NCBI RefSeq assembly: GCF_947487305.1
Contig: NZ_CANKWH010000006.1
Location: 1-64,000, forward strand
Length of the DNA stretch: 64,000 bases
Origin: an uncultured Paracoccus sp.
Lineage (GTDB): Bacteria; Pseudomonadota; Alphaproteobacteria; Rhodobacterales; Rhodobacteraceae
Direction: 5' to 3'
A model generated the notes under the pieces. That model was not told the origin of the DNA, searched no databases, and saw only the letters and a program-made list of their open reading frames with translations. Of this stretch, positions 45,519-54,989 are shown piece by piece. Both the position numbers and the translations under genes were made by a program. How positions within the stretch are numbered: position 1 is the first letter of the stretch; the number at the start of each line of letters is the position of its first letter.

Positions 45519-45538
45519 GCCTCGCGTCCGGGTTGTGC

Positions 45539-46297
45539 TCAGCCGCGCCGGATCAGGTAGATGTCCATGATCCAGCCATGCCGCGCCCGCGCCTCGGCCC
45601 GGATGGTGACGATCTGCGCCGCGACCTCGGAGAGCGGCCCGGCGATCAAAAGCTGCTCAACCATGCCGACATAGGCGCCCCACCAGATGGTCAGGCCCGC
45701 CGGGTCCAGCGCCTCGAAGGCACCGCCCGCATCCAGCATGACGACGATGGTTGACGCCCCGTCGGGCCAACCGCCCGCGCGCAACTGTCGCCCGGTGGTG
45801 ATGGTGACGGGCGCGCCGAGATCGTTCAGCGGGATGGCATGGGCGGCGCAGAGCGCCTGGATGGCGGTGATGCCGGGGATGACGCGCAAGGTCAGCGGCA
45901 GGCGGCGGCCCACCTGCCCGGCAATGCGCAGGGTGCTGTCGTAAAGCGAGGGATCGCCCCAGACCAGCAGGGCTACGCGCGGCCCCCCACCCGCGTCCAG
46001 ATGCGCGCGGATGCGATCCTCCCAGACCCCGGCAATGGCGTCATGCCAGTCCTGCACCCGCGCGAGATAATCGGGGGTCGCCGGATCGCGCGCGGGCAGG
46101 TCAAAGGTCTCGACCCGGGTTGCCGGATTGGTCAGCGCATCGCGGCAGATCGCCAGCCTCAGACCGGCGAGATCGGCCTTGTCCTCGCCCTTCAGCGGCA
46201 CAAGGATCAGATCGGCCGCGTTCATCGCCTTCACCCCCTCGCCGGTCAGGTGGTCAGGATTGCCGGTGCCGATGCCAATGAGGGAAAGCTGGATCAT
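45539..46297 (-). CDS. cobF: Precorrin-6A synthase (deacetylating) CobF
   Basis: 252-residue SAM-dependent methyltransferase of the aerobic cobalamin route. It methylates C1 of precorrin-5 and removes the extruded acetyl group. The start at 46297 gives MIQLSLIGIGTGNPDHLT, the expected N-terminus. LLVWGDPSLYDST near residue 111 and VIPGITAIQALCAAHAIPLN near 138 are typical. It is downstream of cbiM, with a hairpin in the gap, and probably shares the cobalamin riboswitch upstream of cbiM. Confidence 0.93.
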   Translation of the reverse strand: MIQLSLIGIGTGNPDHLTGEGVKAMNAADLILVPLKGEDKADLAGLRLAICRDALTNPATRVETFDLPARDPATPDYLARVQDWHDAIAGVWEDRIRAHLDAGGGPRVALLVWGDPSLYDSTLRIAGQVGRRLPLTLRVIPGITAIQALCAAHAIPLNDLGAPVTITTGRQLRAGGWPDGASTIVVMLDAGGAFEALDPAGLTIWWGAYVGMVEQLLIAGPLSEVAAQIVTIRAEARARHGWIMDIYLIRRG

Positions 46298-46321
46298 GGG
46301 TTGCCTGCGCGTCATGATAAA

Positions 46322-46347
46322 GGGCGCGGTCCCGCAGGCCCGCGCCC
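46322..46347 (-). terminator. Hairpin with short T-tract between cbiM and cobF
   Basis: Arms GGGCGCGG and CCGCGCCC form an 8-bp GC stem with a 10-nt loop. On the minus strand the stem is followed by TTTAT. It lies 24 nt upstream of the cobF start. It looks like an intrinsic attenuator, or an RNA end protecting cbiM; activity is inferred. Confidence 0.45.
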
Positions 46348-46368
46348 CTGATTTCGTCGAAGCCCGGA

Positions 46369-47040
46369 TCAGGCCGAAGCGAACAGCCGCGGCGTGACGA
46401 GCGAGGCGGGCATCCGCCCGGCCAGCGCCTTGGCACCAGCGAGGATGGCCAGATCGACCAGCGGCTCGATCAGCACGACGGTGATATAGGCCGCGCCGAA
46501 CATGCCGATCCCGGCCAGCGCCGAGGCGCCCTGACCGTAGAAGGCCCAGAAGCCGACCCATGCCACCACGCCGCCCTGGTAGGCGAAGGAGAGTTTCAGC
46601 ACATCGGCATAGCGCAGATCGACATAGGCCGTGCCAGCCGGGATGATCCGCTGTGCCAGAACCGCGACGGCGAAGAGCGGCACCAAGAGCGTGGTCACGT
46701 TCATGCCGTATTGCGGCAGATCGAAGGGGGCGAAGAACAGGCCCTGCAGCAAGAGGCCCATGGCCAGACCCAGTGCAGCCGGACCGGCGCCGAGGATCAG
46801 AAACAGGGTCGAGCCGAGAATCAGATGCACCTCGCTGACCCCGACCGGGTAATGCGGCAGCACCTGGAAGAAGCCGAAGGTGGCGACCGTGGCGATCACG
46901 CTGCGCAGCGCCACCGAGGCGAGGCCGCTCTGCCGGGTCGATTGGCCCAGCATGAACAGCCCGGTCGCCGCAGCTCCGGCGGCGGTGGCATAGCTGAGGA
47001 CGATCTTGGCACCGTGAACGATGCCGGGTTCGATATGCAT
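46369..47040 (-). CDS. CbiM-family cobalt-uptake permease
   Basis: 223-residue inner-membrane protein of the energy-coupling-factor CbiM family with about six to seven hydrophobic segments. The N-terminal MHIEPG keeps the Met-His start that binds cobalt in CbiM proteins. VGVSEVHLILGSTLFLILGAGPAALGLAMG (pieces) and FFAPFDLPQYGMNVTTLLVP match the family core. A cobalamin riboswitch lies directly upstream. No CbiN, CbiQ or CbiO gene is present in the window. Confidence 0.85.
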   Translation of the reverse strand: MHIEPGIVHGAKIVLSYATAAGAAATGLFMLGQSTRQSGLASVALRSVIATVATFGFFQVLPHYPVGVSEVHLILGSTLFLILGAGPAALGLAMGLLLQGLFFAPFDLPQYGMNVTTLLVPLFAVAVLAQRIIPAGTAYVDLRYADVLKLSFAYQGGVVAWVGFWAFYGQGASALAGIGMFGAAYITVVLIEPLVDLAILAGAKALAGRMPASLVTPRLFASA

Positions 47041-47087
47041 GTCTGTCTCCTTGTCGTCACACCCGACGACCTATGGGTTTCATTGCG

Positions 47088-47275
47088 TCGAGGCCGGTCT
47101 CCTGGCTCGCGGATCATGGCGACCACCCGCCTTCCCGGCCCAAAGGGACCAGTGGCAATCGGATGGCCGCTCTCCGCTTACAGTCGCGGGGGCGGCTGAG
47201 GCACAGGCGTCGCTTGCTGGGACGCCCTTCCCCATTCCCGTTTCAGCCCCGTTCCTTGCGGTCCGGGACACCTCG
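47088..47275 (-). ncRNA. Cobalamin riboswitch upstream of cbiM
   Basis: Read on the minus strand the element contains GGTGTCCCGG, GAAACGGGAATG, AGCCGCCCCCGCGACTGTAAG, TTGCCACTGG, GGGCCGGGAAGGCGGG and the B12-box-like AGCCAGGAGACCGGCC just before cbiM. Order and spacing fit the class I cobalamin aptamer. It should repress cobalt uptake and cobF when adenosylcobalamin is high. The 5' boundary is approximate. Confidence 0.93.
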
Positions 47276-47354
47276 TCCGATCTTTCTGCGCCGGGGCGCG
47301 CTGCGGGTCAAGGCGGATTCCCGGTTCCCTTTCAGGTGATTGCGCGGCAGAAGG

Positions 47355-48695
47355 TCACGCCGCCGCCGCGCTGGCTGGCGCGATCAGGTGAAAGAACGTG
47401 CCGCTGACCCGACCGCCGCCGGCGCTGTCGCGGAACGACCCGGTCTCGGGCACAAGATCGCCATTGGCATCGCGCACCTCGGCCAGCGGCGCGTCGGGCT
47501 GATCGAGGATGGTGGCATAGTGGAATTCGTGCCCGCGCAGGCCCGCCGCGTCCGCCAGCCCCGGCAAGGGCCGCGCCGCCCGCGCGGCAAGGCGATAGCC
47601 CAGATGCATCCGGCGCTTGGCATAGCTGGTCTCCAGCCCCAACAGCCCCGCCATCCGGTGCCGCGTGCCATCAGCCGCGACCAGCCCGGCGCCAAGTGTC
47701 ATGTAACCGCCGCATTCGCCATGCACCGGCCGGCTTTGGGCAAAGCGGGTCAGCCCGGCACGGAAGGTCTCGGCCGCCGCCAGGCGTCCGGCATGAAGCT
47801 CGGGATAGCCGCCCGGCAGCCAGCAGACCGTGGCCGAGGGATCGGGCGCCTCGTCCGCCAAGGGCGAGAAGGGCAGGATGGTTGCCCCGCCAGCCCGCCA
47901 GTCCGCCAGAAGATGCGGATAGATGAAGGAAAACGCCTGATCCCGCGCCAGCGCGATGCGCTCGCCCGGTGGCGGGACGGGGGCGGCATCCGCGCCCGAA
48001 AACGCGCCGTGCACCGCCAGCGCCCGGATCGCCGCCAGATCGCAATGCTGGGCGATGAAGCCCGCCAGATCCTCGAGAATGGCGTTCAGTCGAGGCAATT
48101 CCTCGGCCTGAACCAGCCCCAGATGCCGCTCGGGCAGTTCCACATCGGGCCGGCGCGGCAGTGCGCCCAGCACCGTCAACCCGGCCTCTTCCATGCCGGC
48201 GCGGGTCAGCGCCTCGTGCCGGGGCGAGGCGACGCGGTTCAGGATCACCCCGCCGATCCGCACATCCTTGCGGAACCGCGCGAAACCCGCCGCCGCCGCC
48301 GCCGCCGATTGCGCCTGTCCCGAGACATCGAGAACCAGGATGACCGGCCAACCCGACAGCGCCGCCAGATCGGAACTGGCCCCGCTGCCGGTCTCGCCCG
48401 GTTTCGCCACCCCGTCGAACAGGCCCATCGACCCCTCGGCCAGCACCAGATCGGCCCCCTCGGCCCCGCGCGCCAGCATGGCGATGCGGCCGGGCGACAT
48501 GGCCCAGCTGTCGAGGTTCATCGAGGGCTGGCCCGCCGCCACGGCATGAAAGGCCGGATCGATGTAATCCGGCCCGCTCTTGAACGGATGCACGCTGAGG
48601 CCCTGCGCCCGGAAGGCGGCCAGAAGCCCAAGCGCCACGGTGGTCTTGCCGGTGCCCGAGGCGGGGGCGGCGATCATCAGGCCGGGCGCGGTCAT
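47355..48695 (-). CDS. cobB: Hydrogenobyrinic acid a,c-diamide synthase CobB
   Basis: 446-residue glutamine amidotransferase that amidates the a and c side chains. The N-terminal ATP fold has [18 protein letters not shown] near residue 8. The class I-like glutaminase domain has the catalytic Cys in [15 protein letters not shown] near 330 and [12 protein letters not shown] upstream. The start overlaps the cobM stop by 4 nt. It is the last minus-strand gene before the cbiM riboswitch, 80 nt away. Confidence 0.93.
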   Translation of the reverse strand: MTAPGLMIAAPASGTGKTTVALGLLAAFRAQGLSVHPFKSGPDYIDPAFHAVAAGQPSMNLDSWAMSPGRIAMLARGAEGADLVLAEGSMGLFDGVAKPGETGSGASSDLAALSGWPVILVLDVSGQAQSAAAAAAGFARFRKDVRIGGVILNRVASPRHEALTRAGMEEAGLTVLGALPRRPDVELPERHLGLVQAEELPRLNAILEDLAGFIAQHCDLAAIRALAVHGAFSGADAAPVPPPGERIALARDQAFSFIYPHLLADWRAGGATILPFSPLADEAPDPSATVCWLPGGYPELHAGRLAAAETFRAGLTRFAQSRPVHGECGGYMTLGAGLVAADGTRHRMAGLLGLETSYAKRRMHLGYRLAARAARPLPGLADAAGLRGHEFHYATILDQPDAPLAEVRDANGDLVPETGSFRDSAGGGRVSGTFFHLIAPASAAAA

Positions 48696-49471
48696 GGCGC
48701 CTCCGGAAAGCGCGGGTTGGTGCCGACGGGGCGGTAACGGCGGTCATAGTCGCCGGCATAGAGGCGGCTTTCGTCGAAATCCTCGGCCCCGAGCGCCGGG
48801 CCGACGAGGATCAGCGCGGTGCGCTCGCCCTCGCCAATGGCCGGATCCAGCGTCGCCAACGTGGCACGGTAGAGGCGCTGGTCGGGCCAGCTGGCGCGGA
48901 ACACCACGGCGACCGGGCAATCCGGGCCGTAATGCGGAGTCAGACGGTCCTGCACCTCGGCCAGCACATGCACCGACAGGTGAACGGCCAGCGTCGCCCC
49001 GGTGCGGGCAAAGTTTTCCAGCGTCTCCCCCTCGGGCATGGCCGAGGCGCGGCCCGAGGTGCGGGTCAGGACCAGCGATTGCGCCACGCCGGGCAGGGTC
49101 AGTTCCGCCCCGAGCGCTGCGGCGGCGGCGGCAAAGGCGGGCACGCCGGGGGTCACGTCATAGGGGATGTTCAGCGCGCGCAGCCGGCGCAATTGCTCGC
49201 CCATGGCCGACCAGATCGACAGGTCGCCCGAATGCAGCCGCGCCACGTCCTGCCCCGCCGCATGGGCCGCCGCGATCTCGTCGATGATGGCGTCGAGGCT
49301 CAAGGGCGCGGTGTTCACGATCCGCGCGCCGGGCGGGCAATGGGCCAAGAGCGCCTCGGGCACCAGCGAACCGGCATAGAGGCAGACCGGGCAAGACGCG
49401 ATCAGGTCGCGCCCGCGCAGGGTGATGAGGTCGGCCGCCCCCGGCCCCGCGCCGATGAAGTGAACGGTCAT
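48692..49471 (-). CDS. cobM: Precorrin-4 C11-methyltransferase CobM
   Basis: 259-residue SAM-dependent corrin methyltransferase. N-terminal [18 protein letters not shown], then [19 protein letters not shown] near residue 32, [17 protein letters not shown] near 80 and the [22 protein letters not shown] stretch (pieces) near 103 are typical. It is coupled by 4-nt overlaps to cobE before it and cobB after it. Confidence 0.94.
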   Translation of the reverse strand: MTVHFIGAGPGAADLITLRGRDLIASCPVCLYAGSLVPEALLAHCPPGARIVNTAPLSLDAIIDEIAAAHAAGQDVARLHSGDLSIWSAMGEQLRRLRALNIPYDVTPGVPAFAAAAAALGAELTLPGVAQSLVLTRTSGRASAMPEGETLENFARTGATLAVHLSVHVLAEVQDRLTPHYGPDCPVAVVFRASWPDQRLYRATLATLDPAIGEGERTALILVGPALGAEDFDESRLYAGDYDRRYRPVGTNPRFPEAP

Positions 49472-49833
49472 GGGTCGGTTCCTTCTGCAAGCGCCACGGT
49501 GGCAAAGCCACCCGGCGCGATCTGTCTGGCCCGGACCAGCCTTGCGCCTGTTCCGCAGGCTGCCAGCGCCGCGGCTTCGGCGACCGAGCCGGTGCCATAG
49601 CGGTCGGGTTGGTTAGGGGTCGTTGTCGCGCAGGTCTGGCGCCGCAGCGCCGCCAGCGGCACCGCGATCAGCGGCAGGTCGAGTTCACCGGCGAGCATCC
49701 GCAAAGCAGGGTGATCGGCCTTGTCCTCCGCCGTCGCAAGCGCCGAAAGCCGCATCCCGCCGATCAGCGCGAGGCCCGCGCGAAGGCCGTCCAGCGTGGC
49801 CGAGGCCCGCAGCCCGATCCCGGCGACGATCAC
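49468..49833 (-). CDS. cobE: Cobalamin biosynthesis protein CobE (CbiG C-terminal type)
   Basis: 121-residue protein of the CobE/CbiG C-terminal family. It starts [20 protein letters not shown] and contains [20 protein letters not shown] at 49833 is chosen because it overlaps the cobL stop by 4 nt (GTGA) and has GGAG nine bases upstream; an ATG at 49848 would add five residues without a ribosome site. CobE is essential in some aerobic pathways, but its exact chemistry is not settled. Confidence 0.82.
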   Translation of the reverse strand: MIVAGIGLRASATLDGLRAGLALIGGMRLSALATAEDKADHPALRMLAGELDLPLIAVPLAALRRQTCATTTPNQPDRYGTGSVAEAAALAACGTGARLVRARQIAPGGFATVALAEGTDP

Positions 49834-51023
49834 AGGACCACGCTCCATTGCACCAGCGGACGCGCGGGGGTCCAGCCGCGCATCCCGCCCAAGGGGGCTG
49901 CGCGCGCAAGCTCGATCCGCATCAGCGCGCCGCCGTGCCGCGCCTGTGCGTCCAGCACCAGCGCCTCGGTCTCCAGCGTCACCGCGTTCATCACCAGCCG
50001 CGTGCCGGCGGGCAGGGTGTCGAACAGCACCTGCAACAGCGCCGCATCCGCGCCGCCGCCGATGAAGACGGCATCGGGACGGGTATCGCGCAAGGCATCC
50101 GGCAGCGCGCCACCCTCGATCCGCGCGGCGATGACCTGCATCCGGTCCTGCAACCCGAAGCGGGCGATATTCTCGGCAATGGTCGCGGCCCGATCCGCCC
50201 GCGCCTCGACCGCCATCGCCCGCCCGCCCTGCAGGCACCATTCGACCGAGATCGACCCCGACCCCGCGCCGAGATCCCAGAGCAGCGCACCCTTGCGCGG
50301 CGCGAGCGCGCAGAGGGTCAGCGCCCGGACGGGCTGCTTGGTGATCTGCCCGTCATGGGCGAAGCTCTCATCCGGCAGGCCGGGGGTCAGCGGCAGGCCA
50401 GCGGGGGTGGCGATCTCGACGGCGGCAATCACCGGCACCTCGATCGCGCTCAGGTCAAACCCGCCCACCGTGGTGCAGCGGATGCGCTCACCCGGCCCTC
50501 CGAGCCGTTCCAGCAACCAGAGCCGGGCATCGCCCGCGCCCTGCGCCACCAGCCACTGCACCAGATCCGCCGCCGCCGCGCCATCGCGCAGCGTGCAGAT
50601 CAGACGCTGACCGCGCCCCATCTGCCGCAGCAGGCGCTCGAAGGGCGCGGCATGCAGCCCGTGGCAGGCCACCTCCTCCAGCCGCCAGCCAAGCCGGTTC
50701 GCCGCCAGCGCGAAACTGGACGGCACCGGGAAGGATTGCCATTCGCCGGGGTGAAGCTCGGCCATCAGCGACCCGCCCGCGCCATGCCAGAACGGATCGC
50801 CCGAGGCCAGCACCGCCACCCTGCGCCCCCGCGCCGCCAGCACCGGGGCCAGCGAGAACGGCACCGGCCATTCCTGCCCGCGCGCGCCGGCACCGACCAG
50901 CGCCAGGTGCCGTGGCCCGCCGAAGACGATTTCCGCCTCCGCCAGCGCGGCCCGGCTTGCTTCAGTCAGCCCCGCCGGGCCATCTTCGCCCAGACCGATG
51001 ATCGACAGCCAGGGCTCAGCCAT
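49830..51023 (-). CDS. cobL: Precorrin-6Y C5,15-methyltransferase (decarboxylating) CobL
   Basis: 397-residue fusion. The N-terminal half is a CbiE-type methyltransferase (LSIIGLGEDGPAGLTEASR near residue 6, VLASGDPFWHGAGG near 80). The C-terminal half is a CbiT-type methyltransferase with LWDLGAGSGSISVEW near 250 and VFIGGGADAALL. The start ATG at 51023 overlaps, on the opposite strand, the ATG of cobK at 51022. A start at 51032 is the alternative. Confidence 0.93.
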   Translation of the reverse strand: MAEPWLSIIGLGEDGPAGLTEASRAALAEAEIVFGGPRHLALVGAGARGQEWPVPFSLAPVLAARGRRVAVLASGDPFWHGAGGSLMAELHPGEWQSFPVPSSFALAANRLGWRLEEVACHGLHAAPFERLLRQMGRGQRLICTLRDGAAAADLVQWLVAQGAGDARLWLLERLGGPGERIRCTTVGGFDLSAIEVPVIAAVEIATPAGLPLTPGLPDESFAHDGQITKQPVRALTLCALAPRKGALLWDLGAGSGSISVEWCLQGGRAMAVEARADRAATIAENIARFGLQDRMQVIAARIEGGALPDALRDTRPDAVFIGGGADAALLQVLFDTLPAGTRLVMNAVTLETEALVLDAQARHGGALMRIELARAAPLGGMRGWTPARPLVQWSVVL

Positions 51024-51774
51024 GACGCGCATCCTTCTCTTGGGTGGAACGACCGAAGCGAGCCAGCTGGCCGGGGCGCTGGCGACTGCCGGTATTCCCG
51101 CGCTTTTCTCCTATGCCGGGCGCACCGAGACGCCGCGGGCGCAGCCCTTGCCCCTGCGCGTGGGCGGGTTCGGCGGGGCCGAGGGGCTGGCGGATTTCCT
51201 GCGCGTGGGCGGTTTCACCCACCTGATCGACGCCACCCATCCCTTTGCCGCGCAGATGAGCCGCAATGCCGTGGCGGCGGCCGATGCCACCGGCCTCCCG
51301 CTCATGGCCTTTGAACGCCCGGGCTGGACGGAGCGGCCCGGCGACAACTGGACCCGCGTGGCAGACATGGATGCCGCCGTCGCGGCGCTGCCGGAGACGC
51401 CCTCGCGGGTGTTTCTGGCCATCGGTCGGCAGAATATCGCAACCTTCGGCCCGAAACCGCAGCACCACTACCTGCTGCGCCTCGTCGATCCGCCTTCCGC
51501 GCCGCTGCCCCTGCCCGACGCCCACGTGATCCTCGATCGCGGCCCCTTCACCGAGGCCGGCGATCTGGCGCTGCTTCGGGATCACGCCATCACCCATCTG
51601 GTCGCCAAGAATGCCGGCGGCAGCGGGGCCGAGGCCAAGCTGGTGGCTGCCCGCGCGCGCAACCTGCCGGTCATTCTGATCGACCGGCCCGCCTTGCCGC
51701 CGCGACCCGTCGCCGCCACCGTGACCGAGGTGATGGACTGGCTGGCTCATCCGGTGACCGATCGCGGCGTATAG
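51022..51774 (+). CDS. cobK: Precorrin-6A reductase CobK
   Basis: 250-residue NADPH-dependent reductase of the corrin macrocycle. It begins MTRILLLGGTTEASQLAGAL (nucleotide fold) and holds HLIDATHPFAAQMSRNAV near residue 72 and HLVAKNAGGSGAEAKLVAA near 193. It is the only plus-strand gene in the cobalamin locus. Its start overlaps the cobL start on the other strand, and its last 28 bases overlap the end of cobJ. The ribosome site is weak. An upstream ATG at 50998 would add eight residues. Confidence 0.92.
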   Translation: MTRILLLGGTTEASQLAGALATAGIPALFSYAGRTETPRAQPLPLRVGGFGGAEGLADFLRVGGFTHLIDATHPFAAQMSRNAVAAADATGLPLMAFERPGWTERPGDNWTRVADMDAAVAALPETPSRVFLAIGRQNIATFGPKPQHHYLLRLVDPPSAPLPLPDAHVILDRGPFTEAGDLALLRDHAITHLVAKNAGGSGAEAKLVAARARNLPVILIDRPALPPRPVAATVTEVMDWLAHPVTDRGV

Positions 51775-52484
51775 ACCCAACGCCCCACCCGCCGCGTCGC
51801 CGCGTTGCCGACAATGACCACGGTGCGCATGTCGGCCATCTCGGGCGCGGCCTCGGCCAGCGTGACCGTGACCAGCGCCTCCTCGGGCGTCGAGACCGCG
51901 CGGGCGAAGGTGATGAGCCGCGACGGCTCGCATTCCTCGCGCAGGATCTCGAGCACGCGGGCGAATTGATGCGGGCGCGAGGACGAGCGCGGGTTGTAGA
52001 AGGCCATGGCAAAGCCGCCCTGCGCGGCATGGCGCAGGCGGCGCTCGACCTCGGCGAAGGGTTTCAGATTGTCCGAGAGGTTGATGGCGCAGAAATCATG
52101 CCCCAGGGGCGCACCGGCCCGCGCCGCCGCCGCCAGCATGGCAGTGATGCCGGGCAGGATGCGGATGTCGAGCGCGTGAAATTCGGGCCGCGCCTCGACC
52201 ATTTCGAACAGCGCCGAGGCCATGGCAAAGACCCCCGGATCACCCGAGGAGACCACCACGACCCGCCGCCCCTCTGCCGCCATCTCAAGCGCCGCCAGCG
52301 CGCGATCCAGTTCCACCCGGTTGTCGGAAGGATGCAGGGTCAGGCCGGGGCGCGGGGCGATGCGGGCGACATAGGGGATATAGCCCACCACATCGCTCGC
52401 CTCGGCCAGCGCCGCCGTCACCTCGGGCGTCACCAGCGAGGGATCGCCGGGACCAAGCCCCGCGACGGCCAGCCAGCCGCTCAT
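51747..52484 (-). CDS. cobJ: Precorrin-3B C17-methyltransferase CobJ
   Basis: 245-residue SAM-dependent enzyme that methylates C17 with ring contraction. The N-terminus is LAVAGLGPGDPSLVTPEVTAAL, with DVVGYIPYVARIAPRPGL near residue 32, VVSSGDPGVFAMASALFE near 76 and CAINLSDNLKPF near 130. The start at 52484 overlaps the cobI stop by 4 nt. The 3' end overlaps the convergent cobK by 28 nt. Confidence 0.94.
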   Translation of the reverse strand: MSGWLAVAGLGPGDPSLVTPEVTAALAEASDVVGYIPYVARIAPRPGLTLHPSDNRVELDRALAALEMAAEGRRVVVVSSGDPGVFAMASALFEMVEARPEFHALDIRILPGITAMLAAAARAGAPLGHDFCAINLSDNLKPFAEVERRLRHAAQGGFAMAFYNPRSSSRPHQFARVLEILREECEPSRLITFARAVSTPEEALVTVTLAEAAPEMADMRTVVIVGNAATRRVGRWVYTPRSVTG

Positions 52485-53223
52485 TCCGGCGCCCCGGAGA
52501 CCGGGCGGCGGCCCTGCCCGTGGACCAGCACGATGGCGAAATAGGGGCAATCGGCAGCCTCGACCTCGGCCAGACGGGCAATGCGCTGGCCCGGCATGGT
52601 GCCGCGCTCGATCAGCCAGGCCTGGTCCAGCCGCCCGGCGGCTTCCAGCGCGCGGCGCACCTTGGGCAGGTTGCGCCCGGTCTTCATGATCGCCAGCGCA
52701 TCGGCCCCGCGCATGTGGCTGACCAGCTCCGCCTCGGGCAGCGTGCCCATCAGCACCGACAGCACGTCATCGCCCCATGTCACCGGCAACCCGCTGGCGT
52801 GCCAGCAGCCGACCATGCCGGGAATGCCGGGGATCACCTCGACCGGCACCCGGTCCTTCAGACGGGTGTAGAGATGCATGAACGAGCCATAGAAGAACGG
52901 ATCGCCCTCGCAGAGGACCACCACCTCGGCCCCGCCCTGTGCCAGCGCTTCGAGCCGCAGGGTCCAGTCGTCATAGAAATCCGCGAGCAGCCGGATGTAA
53001 TCGGGGCTGTCGAACGGAAGTTCCGTCGTGACCGGGTATTCCATCGCATGTTCGGTGACGCCCTCCGCCAGCATCCCCTCGACAATGCGCCGGGCCTGAC
53101 CGGCGCGGCCAGCCTTGCGGAAATAGGCCACGTGGCGGGCAGACCGGATGGCGCGGTCGGCGCGGACCGAGATCAGGTCGGGATCGCCCGGCCCCAGCCC
53201 GGCGCAGAGGATGCGGCCCATGC

Positions 53224-53227
<4 letters not shown>
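52481..53227 (-). CDS. cobI: Precorrin-2 C20-methyltransferase CobI
   Basis: 248-residue SAM-dependent methyltransferase, the first committed methylation of the corrin branch. The N-terminus is ILCAGLGPGDPDLISVRADRA, then VVLCEGDPFFYGSFMHLYTRL near residue 100, VEVIPGIPGMVGCWHASGLP near 127 and ALAIMKTGRNLPKVRRAL near 178. ATG at 53227 overlaps the cobH stop by 4 nt; 53221 is an alternative. Confidence 0.94.
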
Positions 53228-53852
<625 letters not shown>

Positions 53853-53853
<1 letters not shown>

Positions 53854-54989
53854 CAGAACAGTCCTTTCAGATCAATCAGCCCATCGGCAGGCAGCTGCTG
53901 CCCGGCCTTATCCTGCGCCCGGCCGTTCCGCACCAGATCAAATCCCTCGGACGTGGCAATCAGGGTCAGATCGGCCGGTCCCGGATGGGCGCAGCCCTTG
54001 GCGCAGCCCGAGACATGCAGGACGCGCCCCGGCGGCACATCCGCCGCCAGCGCCCGCGCCAGACCCCTCACCGCGCGATGCCCCTGACGGCAGCCGGGCG
54101 CGCCGGTGCAGGCCACGACACGCAGGCGCGGATCATCGCCCGAGAGGATCAGCCCCGGCAGGTCGGGCAGCTGTTGCACCCCCTCGATCAGCAGCATCCG
54201 CCACGGCGTCAGGCGCAGCGGGCCGATGGCGGCGAGCGCGGCCAGCGCCCCGGCCTCGACCTGCCCGAATTCCAGCGCCGCCAGCGCCCCTTGGGGGACA
54301 AGCCCCGGTCCGGGCGGTGGCGGCGCGGGGGCGGGGCGGGTCGTTCCGGCCAGCGCGCCCTCGGGATGGATGCCGCGAGCGATCAGCGCGGCCATGCGGC
54401 CCCTTCCGTCTCGGACCCCGCCGGCAGCGAGGAACCAGCGGGCAAGGGCAACTGCGGCCTCGGGCGCGTTCTCGGCGCTGACCGGGGCACCCAGCTCCGC
54501 CCCGTCCGCGCGCAGGATCAGGCCGCCCGTCTCGTCCCGTTCCAGCCGGATATCGCCCGCCGTCGCCGACAGCACCGGCGCGGGGCCAGAATCGACGACA
54601 AAGCCGAATTTGCCGGGCAGGTCCGGGCCAGCGGCCAGCGCGCGGGTCACGGCCAGCGCCAGTGCCTCGGTGACAGCATCGGCGAAGGGCGTGACCAGCA
54701 GGTTGCGCCGGGCCTCGGTTTGCAGATCGGCATCGACCAGCCCCAGCGCCTGCAATTCGGAGATCAGCGCCGCGTGGCTCTGCTCGCGGACCCCGCGCAG
54801 TTGCAGGTTGCCGCGTGCGGTCAGGTCCATCAGCCCGTTGCCATGCTTGACCGCCGCCGCAGCCAGCCCCTCTGCCTGCGTCTGGTTCAAGCGCCCCAGC
54901 ACCGGGCGCAGCCGCACCACCAGCCCGTCGCCCGACAGCATCGGGCGCAGCGCGCCGGGGCACCAGCCCTGCACCTGAAACCCGCTCAT
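53853..54989 (-). CDS. cobG: Precorrin-3B synthase CobG
   Basis: 378-residue Fe-S mono-oxygenase of the aerobic pathway that makes precorrin-3B. It belongs to the nitrite/sulfite reductase ferredoxin-like family. VKHGNGLMDLTARGNLQLRG (pieces) lies near residue 48. The 4Fe-4S/siroheme-type Cys motif VACTGAPGCRQGH is near 295, with HVSGCAKGCAHPGPADLT near 328. The start at 54989 overlaps the cobN stop by 4 nt. CobG marks the oxygen-dependent route. Confidence 0.92.

Noticed and set aside
49834-50241. Upstream extension of cobE into the cobL region
   Set aside because: The frame is open, but it is a shadow of cobL. The GTG at 49833 has GGAG upstream and a normal family N-terminus.
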